From: Brevibacterium spongiae
Lineage (GTDB): Bacteria > Actinomycetota > Actinomycetes > Actinomycetales > Brevibacteriaceae
Direction: 5' to 3'
Assembly: GCF_026168515.1 (NCBI RefSeq)
Contig: NZ_CP093443.1
Location: forward strand, 3,162,001 to 3,226,000
DNA length: 64,000 nucleotides
The stretch's first letter is position 1. Each line of letters opens with the position of its first letter. The translations under genes were made by a program, and so were the position numbers. The notes below the pieces were generated by a model. The model searched no databases. It saw only the letters and a list, made by a program, of their open reading frames with translations, and was not told the DNA's origin. Shown here one piece after another: positions 8,740 through 18,400 of the stretch.

Positions 8740-9689
8740 GCTGCGCTCCTGAGTTTCGGGTTGGTGAGGATGCCGACGACATCGGCCGCCAGGTTCACCA
8801 CGACGTAGACGGCGGCGACGAGCATGGAGATCGCCTGGACGACCTGCACGTCACGGTAGGTCACCGCATCGATGAGGGCTTGGCCGAGTCCCGGGTAGCG
8901 GAAGAGGAACTCGACGACGACCACGCCGCCGGCCAGCCAGGCCAGCTGGATCGCGACGACCTGAGCGACCGGTCCGAGTGCGTGGGGCACGGCATGGCGC
9001 ATGATCACGCGCTTCTCCGGGACACCCTTGAGCCGCGCCATTTCGACGAAACCGGAGTCGAGGACTTCGATCATCGTCGCCCGCATCATTCGCACAATAT
9101 AGGGCGTGACGACGAGGATGAGAGTCAAGGTGGGCAGGATCAGCTGTTCCGGCCGGTTCCACACGGGCTCTCCCGGCGGGGCCAGGGTCACGGCCGGCAG
9201 GATCTGGAACACCGAGGTGGCGAAGATGGCGATGAGGCCGATGCCGATGACGAATTCGGGCATGGCCGCGAGCACGAGGCTGATTCCGGTCATCCCCTGG
9301 TCGCGACGCTTCCCGCGGTGCAGGGCCTGGTAGACGCCGAGGCCGATGCCCAAGGGCACGGAGATGATCGCAGCCAGTCCCATGAGGATGAAGGAAGCCC
9401 CGATCCGATCGCCGAGGAGTGCGCCGACCGATCCTCCCGTCGCCGAGGAGGTTCCGAAGTCTCCGACGAAGAGTCCTCCCAGCCAGGTGAAGTACCGCTG
9501 CCAGGCGGGTTGGTCGAGTCCCAGCTGTTCGTTCAGGGCCGCGATGCGCTCCGGGGTGGCCTGCTGGCCGAGGATCGCCCGGGCGGCATCGCCGGGCAGC
9601 AGCAGGGTGGCGCCGAAGACGAGCAGCGAGACTGCGATGAGGATGAACGCGGAGAAGAGCAGCCGCTTACCGATGACTTTTCCGAACAT
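8736..9689 (-). CDS. Peptide ABC transporter permease (DppB type)
   Basis: 317 residues with an N-terminal membrane segment (LLFSAFILIAVSLLVFGATLLLPGD) and the DppB family pattern LGLDQPAWQRYFTWLGGLFVGDFG. The EAA loop is EMARLKGVPEKRVIMRHAVP, followed by LAWLAGGVVVVEFLFRYPGLG and DVQVVQAISMLVAAVYVVVNLAAD. About six membrane helices. It forms the translocation pore with the DppC-type permease. The start lies 2 nt after the binding-protein stop, so the operon order is regulator, binding protein, DppB, DppC, ATPase. Confidence 0.93.
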   Translation of the reverse strand: MFGKVIGKRLLFSAFILIAVSLLVFGATLLLPGDAARAILGQQATPERIAALNEQLGLDQPAWQRYFTWLGGLFVGDFGTSSATGGSVGALLGDRIGASFILMGLAAIISVPLGIGLGVYQALHRGKRRDQGMTGISLVLAAMPEFVIGIGLIAIFATSVFQILPAVTLAPPGEPVWNRPEQLILPTLTLILVVTPYIVRMMRATMIEVLDSGFVEMARLKGVPEKRVIMRHAVPHALGPVAQVVAIQLAWLAGGVVVVEFLFRYPGLGQALIDAVTYRDVQVVQAISMLVAAVYVVVNLAADVVGILTNPKLRSAA

Positions 9690-9690
9690 G

Positions 9691-11238
9691 TCAGACCTCT
9701 CCGATCCATACGCGGTCGAATCTCCAACCGCTCAGCGGACGTCCTGTCGAGTTGGGGACGAGCCCTCCGACGTACTTCTGGAAGGCGTCGACCTGGTTGG
9801 CGAAGCCCCATACGATGTATCCGCCCTCGTCGTAGAGCATCTTCTGCAGCTCGTGCTCGAGGTCCCGGCGCTTCTCGGGCTCCGGAATCGCGCGGGCCTT
9901 GTCGAAGACCTTGTTGAACTGCGGGTCGTCCCAGTGGGTTTCGTTGAACGGCGATTCGTCCAGGGCGCAGGAGATGACCTGCGGCATGAAGTCGCGGGTG
10001 TACCAGAAGTCCTGGGCGAAATCCCATTTGAGGTAGCCGTCGCCGAAGAACGTGGTGGCGTCGACCTTGCGGATCTTGACCCGGATTCCGGCGTCGGCGG
10101 CCTGTTGAGCGAAGACCTGGGCGGCTTCGACGGCTCCGGATTGGATGGGGGCGGTGACGAGTTCGACGTCGAGTCCGTCGGGGTAGCCCGCCTCGGCGAG
10201 GAGCTTCTTGGCTTTGTCCAGGTCCAGTTTGCGCTGCGGGAACTTCGGGTAGTTCTCGCTCAGCGGCCCGAACATGTCGTTGCCCACGGTGCCATAGCCC
10301 GAGAGCACCTGTTCGATCATCTGTTCGCGGTCGACGACGAGGCGGAAGGCCTGCCGGACCTTGACGTCGTCGAAGGGCTTCTTGTCCACCCGCATGGTGA
10401 AGGGCAGCCACATGCCGGTCTTCGAGTTGAGGATGGACATGCGCTCATCGGCGTCGATGACTTCGACGAGCGCGAGCGGGATGCCGGCGATCGCATCGAC
10501 CTGGGTGGACAGGAGGGCGTTGATGAGAGCGTCGTCGTCGTTGAAGTTGAGGATCTCAACCTCGTCGAGGTACATCTTGTCGAAGTCGAAGTAGTGCTCG
10601 TTGGGCACGAGCACCGTCGACTGAGCGGCGGTGAAGGATTTGAGTTTGAATGGTCCCGAGCACACCGGGTTCTCCGGATCGTAGCCGACGGGGACGATGG
10701 CGGCGGTGTATTCGGCGACGGCGTCCTTGAACAGGCCGTTGGGTTCGTTGAGGCGGAATTCGACGGTGCGATCGTCCTTGGCGACGACTTTCTCCAGCAT
10801 GGAGAAGTTCGCTGCCGCGGTCTTCGGGTCGTCGGGGTCGTTGATCCGCTCGAAGGTGAAGACGACGTCTTCGGAGGTGATCGGTTTGCCGTCGGAGAAT
10901 TTGAGGCCCTCTTTCAGTGTGCACGTCCACACGGTGGAGTCGGAGTTGGCTTTGATCGATTCGGCCAGCAGCGGTACGACCTGGGAGTCGTCGTCCCAGC
11001 CGTAGAGGGCGTTGTAGAGGTTGACGGCACGGCAGACATCGCCGTTGTTGACGGGGATGTGGGCGTCGATGGTGTCCGCGGAGTTGCCTCCGGTGACGCC
11101 GACGCGCAGGGTTCCGCCCTTGACGGGGTCTCCGGCGTCGGCGGCGCCGACTTCCCCGCCGCCGCAGGCGCTCAAGCCCGCGACGCCGGCGACGGCAAGG
11201 CCTGCCCCCAGCGCTTGTCTTCGGTTCGGTGTGTTCAT
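9691..11238 (-). CDS. Peptide ABC transporter substrate-binding lipoprotein (family 5)
   Basis: 515 residues. The signal peptide starts MNTPNRRQALGAG and ends with lipobox LSAC, predicted lipidated Cys25. The twin arginines followed by a short hydrophobic stretch could also allow Tat export. The mature part has the SBP family 5 signatures: LKEGLKFSDGKPITSEDVVFTFERI, DRTVEFRLNEPNGLF and VRQAFRLVVDREQMI (quoted as short pieces). Ligand is probably a peptide or similar small cation; residues do not decide it. Its ATG overlaps the stop of the XRE-TetR regulator (ATGA), so regulator and transporter are translated together. Confidence 0.92.
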   Translation of the reverse strand: MNTPNRRQALGAGLAVAGVAGLSACGGGEVGAADAGDPVKGGTLRVGVTGGNSADTIDAHIPVNNGDVCRAVNLYNALYGWDDDSQVVPLLAESIKANSDSTVWTCTLKEGLKFSDGKPITSEDVVFTFERINDPDDPKTAAANFSMLEKVVAKDDRTVEFRLNEPNGLFKDAVAEYTAAIVPVGYDPENPVCSGPFKLKSFTAAQSTVLVPNEHYFDFDKMYLDEVEILNFNDDDALINALLSTQVDAIAGIPLALVEVIDADERMSILNSKTGMWLPFTMRVDKKPFDDVKVRQAFRLVVDREQMIEQVLSGYGTVGNDMFGPLSENYPKFPQRKLDLDKAKKLLAEAGYPDGLDVELVTAPIQSGAVEAAQVFAQQAADAGIRVKIRKVDATTFFGDGYLKWDFAQDFWYTRDFMPQVISCALDESPFNETHWDDPQFNKVFDKARAIPEPEKRRDLEHELQKMLYDEGGYIVWGFANQVDAFQKYVGGLVPNSTGRPLSGWRFDRVWIGEV

Positions 11239-12269
11239 GTGCCTTCTTCCTGGGACGTCGGTTCGGGCCGGCTGCCTGAGGCGACCCGGTCTGACTTCGG
11301 GATTGGACTGCCAAAGGAGTGCGTATCGTCGCTGAGGACGTGGGCGGCGAGGTAGTTCTCGAGCATGGTCAGCGCTTCGTCATCGGTGATGGGCATGTGT
11401 TCGGTGGTGCGGGCCACGCCGAGGCCGTCGATGAAGATCGACAGGGATTTGACCATGAGTGCGGTATCGCCGGAGCGGATCCTGCCGGATCGTTGGCCGC
11501 CGTCGATGACGGTGGTGATCATGTCCATCCATTCGCCGTAGACGGCGGTGAGGTTCGCGCGGGCGCTTTCGTCGGTGGCCGCACGGGCCCAGCACTGGAG
11601 CCAGATCGACCACACGCGCCGGATCTTCGGGTCGACTCCGGCATGGATGCGTGCGAAGTGGCGGAGCACGCCGATGGGGTCGGAGGAGTCGTTGAGGTGG
11701 CGGGTCTCGGCGATGACATCGAGGGAGTGCCGTAGGGCCGACTGCAGCAGCTGGTCTTTCGTCCGGAAGTGGTAGTTCACCGCCGAGGCGCTCACCCCGG
11801 CCGCGTCCGCGACATCCTCGGTGCGGACCTTGTCGATGCCGAGATCGGCGTAGAGCCGCCAGGCGGCCGCGATGATCTTCAGACGGTTGCGGGTACCCTT
11901 CGACATCCACTCGGGCACCGGTGTCCGCGGCGGCGTCTCGGCCGCCGGCATCGGACCGGCGGTGTGATCCTCACCCGGATCAGCGGGCACGACCGGAAGG
12001 TCAGCGACGATGCTTCGCCGAGGCGGCCGTGTTGTTCTCCCAGTCGTGAGCCAGTCCGTGGTGACCTCGGTGAGTTCGGCGATGAGCGAGATCTCCTCGA
12101 CCCTGAACTTCCGAGTCCCGGCTAGAGATTTCGAGAGTTTGCTGGCGTCGAGCCCGATGTGCCGGGCGACTTCGCTGTGGTTGATTCCAGCGCCTTTGAT
12201 GGCGGTGCGGACACGGCTGACCAGCGTCGTCTCTGTGCTGTCAGCACCGTTGCCTGTCGTAACCACCAC
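11235..12269 (-). CDS. Transcriptional regulator with XRE-like HTH fused to a TetR domain
   Basis: 344 residues from a GTG. Residues about 15-75 form an XRE/Cro-like helix-turn-helix (NHSEVARHIGLDASKLSKSL) followed by helices. After a Pro-rich linker a complete TetR N-terminal domain begins near 122: IIAAAWRLYADLGIDKVRTE, then DAAGVSASAVNYHFRTKDQLL. A TetR_C-like ligand domain of about 150 residues follows. Two DNA-binding modules in one chain are unusual. It heads the peptide-transporter operon, overlapping the binding-protein gene by 4 nt, so autoregulation and control of uptake by a small ligand are likely. The start is uncertain by a codon: GTGGTG, with a possible promoter so close that the mRNA may be leaderless. 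Confidence 0.85.
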   Translation of the reverse strand: MVVTTGNGADSTETTLVSRVRTAIKGAGINHSEVARHIGLDASKLSKSLAGTRKFRVEEISLIAELTEVTTDWLTTGRTTRPPRRSIVADLPVVPADPGEDHTAGPMPAAETPPRTPVPEWMSKGTRNRLKIIAAAWRLYADLGIDKVRTEDVADAAGVSASAVNYHFRTKDQLLQSALRHSLDVIAETRHLNDSSDPIGVLRHFARIHAGVDPKIRRVWSIWLQCWARAATDESARANLTAVYGEWMDMITTVIDGGQRSGRIRSGDTALMVKSLSIFIDGLGVARTTEHMPITDDEALTMLENYLAAHVLSDDTHSFGSPIPKSDRVASGSRPEPTSQEEGT

Positions 12270-12272
12270 TCA

Positions 12273-12301
12273 AGTCTGCACAGAAGTTGCGATTTTGGCA
12301 A
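12273..12301 (-). promoter_or_regulatory. Candidate promoter and operator of the regulator-transporter operon
   Basis: Read on the minus strand: TTGCCA (12301-12296), 17 nt, CAGACT (12278-12273), then 3-8 nt to the GTG starts. The -35 overlaps an inverted repeat TTGC-N7-GCAA (12287-12301 region), a plausible site for the product of the first gene. The -10 is weak, so confidence is modest. Confidence 0.45.
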
Positions 12302-12850
12302 GACTTACTGGGGTTTTAGGTAGTAGATCGTGATGCTCGGGCGAGTCAACGATCAGCACTTCGCAGTCAGGTTGCCACCCTAACGCAAGGCCAGGATCTC
12401 GCGAACGCGCCATGGTGAACAGTCGTGGCGGAAACCGGATGCTTTCAGACGACGCGCATCGACTGTAAACAGCTCCTCCACCAAAGTTGAAGGCTTTGAA
12501 GGCTGTCGTGGACCGAACGAACGGCTGGCCGATTCGGTGGGTTGCCTGCCCCACTTGGGCAGGTCAACGACGAAACTCAGGTCGCCGCAAATGCTCGCGG
12601 GGCTGACTTCGCCTCAGTCGATCATGGTGAATTGAATTTCTGAATCGATCTTAGAATCGCCGGTCGTCCCTGCCGAACCCGCATCAAAGGAGCTGCCGAA
12701 TTCGAACCTCTACCGTTGGGCAATCCGGCGGCCCATCCGACGGGGTTCGGCAGCCTCAGCCTCCGGGTTCCTCCTGGTGCCCAAGTGAACAACGAGTGAC
12801 CAATTTTGCGATCAGCCGTCGCTGGCAGCATTTCCGTCAGTCCTCAGGGG
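12302..12850. other. Non-coding intergenic region with two hairpins
   Basis: No convincing gene is seen in these 549 nt: the open frames lack ribosome sites and family features. Two structured elements stand out. One is a hairpin at 12541-12568 (GTTG-CCTGCCC, loop CACTT, GGGCAGG-T-CAAC), a possible terminator for leftward transcription of the wall cluster. The other is a larger imperfect fold with outer arms 12692-12700 and 12746-12754 (GCTGCCGAA/TTCGGCAGC). The stretch GGTTCGAATTC inside the second looks like a tRNA T-arm, but no cloverleaf can be drawn. Confidence 0.5.
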
Positions 12851-14065
12851 CTAGTTTTCCCGTTCCGATATCGCGTGCTCAACAGCATCGATGAAGGCCT
12901 GAGTCGATTCCCCGGCCTGATGGCCGTCGAAGTAGTGTGACTTGAGTCGTTGCCTGCTGCTCAACGCATTCGATCCATTAAGCGCCTGCTCGACGATCTC
13001 AGCAAGCCCCTGTACGGTGCTCGAGGAGAGCACACTCAGCTCAGCACCGATCGCAGACTGACTCCTCGTGCCCGACGGATCGTCGTGCCGATCCGTGATG
13101 ATGAGACCTTTGTCAGTATGCAGATAGAGGAAGTCCAAACTCACACTTGAGATATCAGAGATCAGGACATCTGCATCTTCGAAGAGGTCGAAGATCGATT
13201 GGTCCGTCGCAATGAACTGCTCGCTTCCCTTTGCAGAAGCATCCGACAGGGTGGAACGAATCTCCGCATCAGCTTGTTGGACAGATGACTCCCCCATGTC
13301 CGTCAGACGAGGATGGGGTCGATAGACAACTCGAACCCCGTCTGCCAAAAGGTGTCGAATGATCTCCGGTCCCAACACATCGACTGACGTGAAGTTGTTC
13401 GCCTCGTTCTCTCCCTGCCAGGTAGGGGCGTAGAGCACAGTGGGCCGAGGGTCGGCAGGAAGAACACGTTGGAAGTCTCCGTCTAAGGGTGGCCGCCCTA
13501 TTGAGATCAGCTTGTTCGGATCGATTCCCCACACCGCTCGCAGACACCGGTCTTTCGCTGCTTGTCCTGCCACGAATACTTTGTCGTAGGCTTTGAGCTG
13601 GTTCGAAATCGAACTGGTCTTGTCGCTCTCACCATGATCCACGTGAACATGGATGATCGATGTCTCGGCCATCGACTGGAAGTTGCGCATACTGTTGTTG
13701 ACATAGATCGCCAGCCGATAGTCATTCTGCGCGTACAGATCGATCAGGTCGGGTTGAGTCTCTGCCAGGACCAGCGGGAGGTCGGTGATGTCTTTTGCCG
13801 CTGCAAAGGACTCCGGGTTCCTCATGACTACGACGACCGGACGGTTCAGATTGAGGCGCTCGAACGTCGGCAGCCATTGTTCGAGTTGGTACATCTTGTC
13901 CAAGCTGTCGCCGAAGTAGGCTATGACGTCGGCCGACTGCCTGGAACCATGTACGAAGATGCCCTTCCGACGTGCAGGTCCGGTGTCTCTGACCAGGGAT
14001 TTGAGGTAGCTGCCGGTGTTGGAATCCAACAGCAATCGCGCAGCTCGTCGAAATTGCCGCCTCAT
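12851..14065 (-). CDS. CDP-glycerol glycerophosphotransferase family protein (TagF-like, soluble type)
   Basis: 404 residues from the ATG at 14065, which forms ATGA with the upstream stop. A TagF GT-B fold is supported by YFGDSLDKMYQLEQWLPTF near residue 50, the His motif HVDHGESDK near 145, VVYRPHPR near 250 and the nucleotide-binding SDISSVSLDFLYL near 305. The family transfers polyol phosphate from CDP-polyol to a growing teichoic acid chain at the membrane inner face. It lacks membrane segments, unlike the large gene in the same operon, but has a basic N-terminus (MRRQFRRAARLL) that could hold it to the membrane. It is last in the operon IspD-SDR / double TagF / PPT / TagF. Chain specificity cannot be told. 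Confidence 0.9.
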   Translation of the reverse strand: MRRQFRRAARLLLDSNTGSYLKSLVRDTGPARRKGIFVHGSRQSADVIAYFGDSLDKMYQLEQWLPTFERLNLNRPVVVVMRNPESFAAAKDITDLPLVLAETQPDLIDLYAQNDYRLAIYVNNSMRNFQSMAETSIIHVHVDHGESDKTSSISNQLKAYDKVFVAGQAAKDRCLRAVWGIDPNKLISIGRPPLDGDFQRVLPADPRPTVLYAPTWQGENEANNFTSVDVLGPEIIRHLLADGVRVVYRPHPRLTDMGESSVQQADAEIRSTLSDASAKGSEQFIATDQSIFDLFEDADVLISDISSVSLDFLYLHTDKGLIITDRHDDPSGTRSQSAIGAELSVLSSSTVQGLAEIVEQALNGSNALSSRQRLKSHYFDGHQAGESTQAFIDAVEHAISEREN

Positions 14066-15435
14066 TTGCGCATCCCGAGCTTGCGTGCAGCGCGTCTGCG
14101 CCACGAGCCGATCAGTTTCCGAGTCTCGGCCTCGATGGAATAACCTGCAACGAACTTCTCCAACTCTTCGACTCGGGCTTCAAGCTGATTATGTTCATGG
14201 TGGAGCGCACGAACTCTATCGAGAATAGCTGTTCGGCCTTCGTTCTGAGTGGCGTAGATCGTCGTTACCATTCCCGGTAGTTCAGCCGCGTCGAGCTTCT
14301 TGTCGAACTCAGCTGCTGCATCAGTTTCATTCAGCGCATGGCTCAAGCCGTTCTTCTCAAGGAAGGCGACTAATGCCTGCCGAATTTCGGGAATCCGAGA
14401 GTTGTATTCTGAATAGTCGGTCTGCTCGTACAACTCTTTCGCATCTGACTTCGAATTCAGCTCACTCACCTTCAGATGTGGAATGGCATGATATTCGGCG
14501 AGTTCCAGAGTGCGGGAGTCGTGAGCCAACAACATTGTCGGCACTCCAGCCAAAATTCCTGCGATGGAACCGTGGATGCGGCTGCCGAAGACGAACTCGA
14601 AGTCACTGAGGTAATCAATCCAGGTGAGCGGGTCAAGAGGAAACCTCATCCGATCCTCGGTATACAGAGGATGAGCAACATGAGTGGGGTTCCAACGATT
14701 CTTTGGGTTCGCGCGGTTCTCTCCCCACACCATCATGTTGAGGTCCGAGAGGTTCTGAGGTACGTAGATGAGATTCTTGTAGCGCCTCGTGTGCGAAGCC
14801 ACGATCGCATTGAGACGACCAACATAGGGCGAGATCGTCATCGCGATCGTCGAATCGTCCGTCAGTGACGGGGCTGCCTTCACGACGGTTTGGGGATTAC
14901 CGGTCATGAATACTGAGGGACACCCGATGACATCCACCTGGTTGCCGTCGAAACCCAGCGTTTCGAGGAAATCCGCTGTTCGCTCCCCACGAACACCGAC
15001 ACTGGACGAGCGATCGAGAACGGCGGACATGAAGCCCTGTACATCTCGACCGAGATCCCCGTCGACTATGCCGTCGTCAAGTTTGTGCTGACTGCCGACG
15101 CCGATGACTGTCACCGGCACTTTCAGCCTCCGAACGACTCTAGTAAGACGGCGGAGAGCCGGCCTGAAAGCAGGACGAAAAGCATTGGCCAGCGGGATGA
15201 CGAAGTGGTCGAAAGAGTCATTGATCCAATCTGCATATGCAACTGGCTCTCTTGTGCGATGACTGGAGTAGCGGTCGGGAGTGATCGTCACCTCCGGGGC
15301 TGAGAGCATTCGATACACCGATTGGGCGAACAACAGATTTCCAGTGTTGTTCGCAATCGTGTTGGCTTTCAGTACGTCTGCAGCTGAGGTGGATTCCCAT
15401 GGTTCCTTAGCGGCACGAAGCAGAATCTCAGTCAT
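14062..15435 (-). CDS. Polysaccharide pyruvyl transferase family protein
   Basis: 457 residues from the ATG at 15435, chosen for the GGCGGAGAAG ribosome site; it overlaps the upstream stop by 8 nt. The PPT family fold (CsaB-like) shows in NNTGNLLFAQSVYR, TVIGVGSQHKLDDG, VGVRGERTADFLETLGF, GCPSVFMTG and the C-terminal signature FGSRIHGSIAGILAGVPTMLL. The family adds pyruvate from phosphoenolpyruvate as a ketal to sugars or polyols. A C-terminal coiled coil (HHEHNQLEARVEELEKFVAG) follows the catalytic part. Context between polymerase genes points to ketal decoration of a teichoic acid. Other PPT members do different chemistry, so the reaction is inferred. Confidence 0.87.
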   Translation of the reverse strand: MTEILLRAAKEPWESTSAADVLKANTIANNTGNLLFAQSVYRMLSAPEVTITPDRYSSHRTREPVAYADWINDSFDHFVIPLANAFRPAFRPALRRLTRVVRRLKVPVTVIGVGSQHKLDDGIVDGDLGRDVQGFMSAVLDRSSSVGVRGERTADFLETLGFDGNQVDVIGCPSVFMTGNPQTVVKAAPSLTDDSTIAMTISPYVGRLNAIVASHTRRYKNLIYVPQNLSDLNMMVWGENRANPKNRWNPTHVAHPLYTEDRMRFPLDPLTWIDYLSDFEFVFGSRIHGSIAGILAGVPTMLLAHDSRTLELAEYHAIPHLKVSELNSKSDAKELYEQTDYSEYNSRIPEIRQALVAFLEKNGLSHALNETDAAAEFDKKLDAAELPGMVTTIYATQNEGRTAILDRVRALHHEHNQLEARVEELEKFVAGYSIEAETRKLIGSWRRRAARKLGMRK

Positions 15436-18400
15436 CTTCTCCGCCTTGGTCCGACGTGAATCCCACTTCGCATTGATTCCTCTGCTGTCCAGCGGCAATC
15501 ATCTGCCTCGAGGTCGCGAGGAAGGTATCTGCATATGTCTCGGGTGCAAAATCGCCGAGGTAGTACTTCCGCATTGAGTCTCGCTCAGAGGCCTTCACAT
15601 CGTCAACGAGCAATCCGTCGAGGACCTCGGAAAGGTTCGACAGGTCCTCTTCGAGGATGTACGCGGCTTTCGCAGCAGGAACTTCATTAAGCAGTTCTTC
15701 CCTTGTCCTTGCGACAGATACGACTGACAGTGGCTTTCCCGATTGGAGGAAGTCCGTCACAACAGCCGAAACGTCAGAAATCATGGCATCCGACGCGTTG
15801 AAGCACTCGTCAGTAGTCATTTCTTTTTCTGCCGCAGGTCCCCACACATGCTGACGACCGCTCGCCTTGGCATCGGCTTCGAGAATCTCATGTATCTCCG
15901 CGATATATTCGCGAGCGTTCGCATACCGGTAATTCAGAGGATGGGCTCTGAATACGACAGTGCAATCTCTGGCGAGAAGTTCGCGGACGATTTCAGCACC
16001 GCTGGGAAGAGAATAGAGCTCCGAGTCCTGATAGGCACCTTTCCACGTTGGAGCGTAGAGCACGGTCTTTCCAGCGCCTTGAACGGTTGGTTCGCTCCCC
16101 CCGAATTTGATCTGATCGACCTGCGGTCGACCGACGATCTTGAATTTCTCAAGTGGAATCCGAACTCCGTGCCGTTCATACCGGTCGATTCCAGCCTGGC
16201 CAGCAGCAAAGATGACGTCATAGATCGCGTGAACCGGGTTGAAACATGCAGGCTTCTCCGAGTCTCCGTGGTTGAGCCATACGTGCTTTATTTCCCGACG
16301 CTCGATGAAGTGGGTGTTTTTACCCGCATTATTCACGTAGAACGCGGCACCGACCGATGGAGTGATCACTTCTTCGAGGCTTCGAAGAGTCGGACGGTTG
16401 ATCACTGGTGCTTCTGTGATTTGACCCGCGGCTCTCATCATCTTCAAGCTGCGGGTCACAACAATGAATTTCTTCCCGATCCGGTCCAAGTACGGTAGCC
16501 ACATACCCAGCTGGTAGGTGATGCCGACGTTCGAACCGAAATAGACGACGAACTCGGCTCCGTACTCATCGAGCAGGTCATATAGTTGCCAGTCCAATCG
16601 AATACTGCGCAGCCCTCGTTTCAGCCCTGCAACGAACAGAATCGTGGCCAAAACTGTTGGTACGACGGACAGAGCAAGTAGGAGATACTCGAACGTGCCG
16701 AAGGCTGCGAAGAGCCACCCAAGTGAGATCACGACTGCGTTGGCGACGGCTACAGTTCCCCGGCTAACGGGCTGGAAACCTCGCGTCTCTGCATTCGGAA
16801 GATTCCTTGCTTCAAGTCCGGTCACTTTCCAGGACTTGGCCAAACTCGACTCCATCACGATGGTGATGACAAGAACAGCAACGGCTGAGTTAACCACCCA
16901 GTTCAGGCCGTATTCGCCAGCCCAGAAGCTTGCCAACACGGCAGCCACCACAGCTCGCGCAGAATTGCTTGCTCGAAGTACTCCGGCCAACCTGCTCTTT
17001 GATTTGAAACTGCGACGGTGGACGAATAGGAAGCCCAAGCCAGCCAGTAGGCCGGAACCGCACGCGAGTACCGCAGGGAGATCAGCTGAGGCCAGAATGA
17101 AAGTCAGTGATGCGAGTGCCGCTGGGATAAGGGTTCTGCCACCGAGTTTGCGATAGATCAGCGACAGAGTGCCGCGAACCGTTCTGGAATCGACGAGGTC
17201 GGCGTCTGGCTCGGTCACTTCACTCGCGTTTTCCGCGGATGAGGCTTCGTCCTTTTCCCCCTCGCCGTCGTTATCAGCCGCCGAATCATCTTCGACAATA
17301 TTGTCGGACTCGTCGATCTCGCCAGCGTAGTTATGAGACTCCGTGACCATCCGCGCTGCTGCGGAGACGAAGTTCTCAGCGTAACCTTCATCTGGAAAAT
17401 CACCGAGATAGAAACTTCGGTACTGTAGTCGGTTCTGCCTGCGCGGATCTGTCTCGAGTATTGCGTTGAGCACCTCGTCGAGGTTGCTGAGGTCACCGTT
17501 GAGGACATAGGACGCTCGAGCAATCGGATACTGCTCGATGAAGTCCTCACCTTGAGCGCTGACCGCTGTCATGGCGAAAGGTTTGCCGGAATAGAGATAG
17601 TCCGACACCACACTGGAAACATCTGAGATCATGGCGTCGGACAGGTTCATGCACTCGATGACGTCCATGTCCTTTTCGGCGGCATCGCCGAAGACATGTT
17701 GGCGTCCGCTCTGCATGCGGTCTTCGTCGAGGATCCCCTGGATCTGCCGGATAGTCGCCGCGTCCTCTTCGAATTCGTAACTGAATGGGTGAGGTCGGAA
17801 TACCACCGTCATGCCACGCTTGATCAGCTCCGTGATCATCTGCGGCGCAACTGGCAGTGAGTGAAGCATCGTCTCATCAACGTGTCCGCGCCAGGTGGGG
17901 GCGTAGAGGACGGTTGTGCTGCCGCCTGCGGGCAACTCGGTCGTAACGTCGACAGTCTCCAGCTGTGGCCGACCGACGATCTCGAACTTTTCGGGCGAGA
18001 TCGTTACGCCATGTGCCCCGTATCTCTCAGTCGCAGCCTGACCTGCGGCGAAGATTCGGTTGTACATTGCGTGGGTCGGATTATAAGAAGGCGGCTTATC
18101 TGAGTCGCCGTGGCCGAGATAGACGTGGGTGTACTCCTGGTGACGGATCATCTCTCCGTTACGAGAAGAAGCGTTGACATAGTACACAGCGCCCAATGAA
18201 GGAACCAGCGTCTTCTCCAGATCGGCCGATTTCGGGCAGGTGATGATCGGAGCATCCGTGAGCTCGGCAAGAGCTTTGGCCGGGACATTGTTCCGTGTGA
18301 TGATAGCGAACTTCTTACCTGTTCGCGCCAAATAGGGTAGCCACATCATCACCTGATATGACGCATCATCGGGCCGTGACGTGTAGATGTAGAACTCTGG

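Noticed and set aside
9346-11355. 669-residue frame on + opposite the substrate-binding protein and permease
   Set aside because: Val/Glu/Gly-rich shadow of a high-GC coding strand; the minus-strand genes have domain motifs and operon overlaps.
12270-12554. 94-residue frame on - upstream of the XRE-TetR gene
   Set aside because: It ends exactly at the regulator promoter, has no ribosome site and no family pattern.
12690-12755. tRNA-like stretch with GGTTCGAATTC and GGTAGAG
   Set aside because: T-arm and acceptor stems do not pair; no anticodon arm can be placed.
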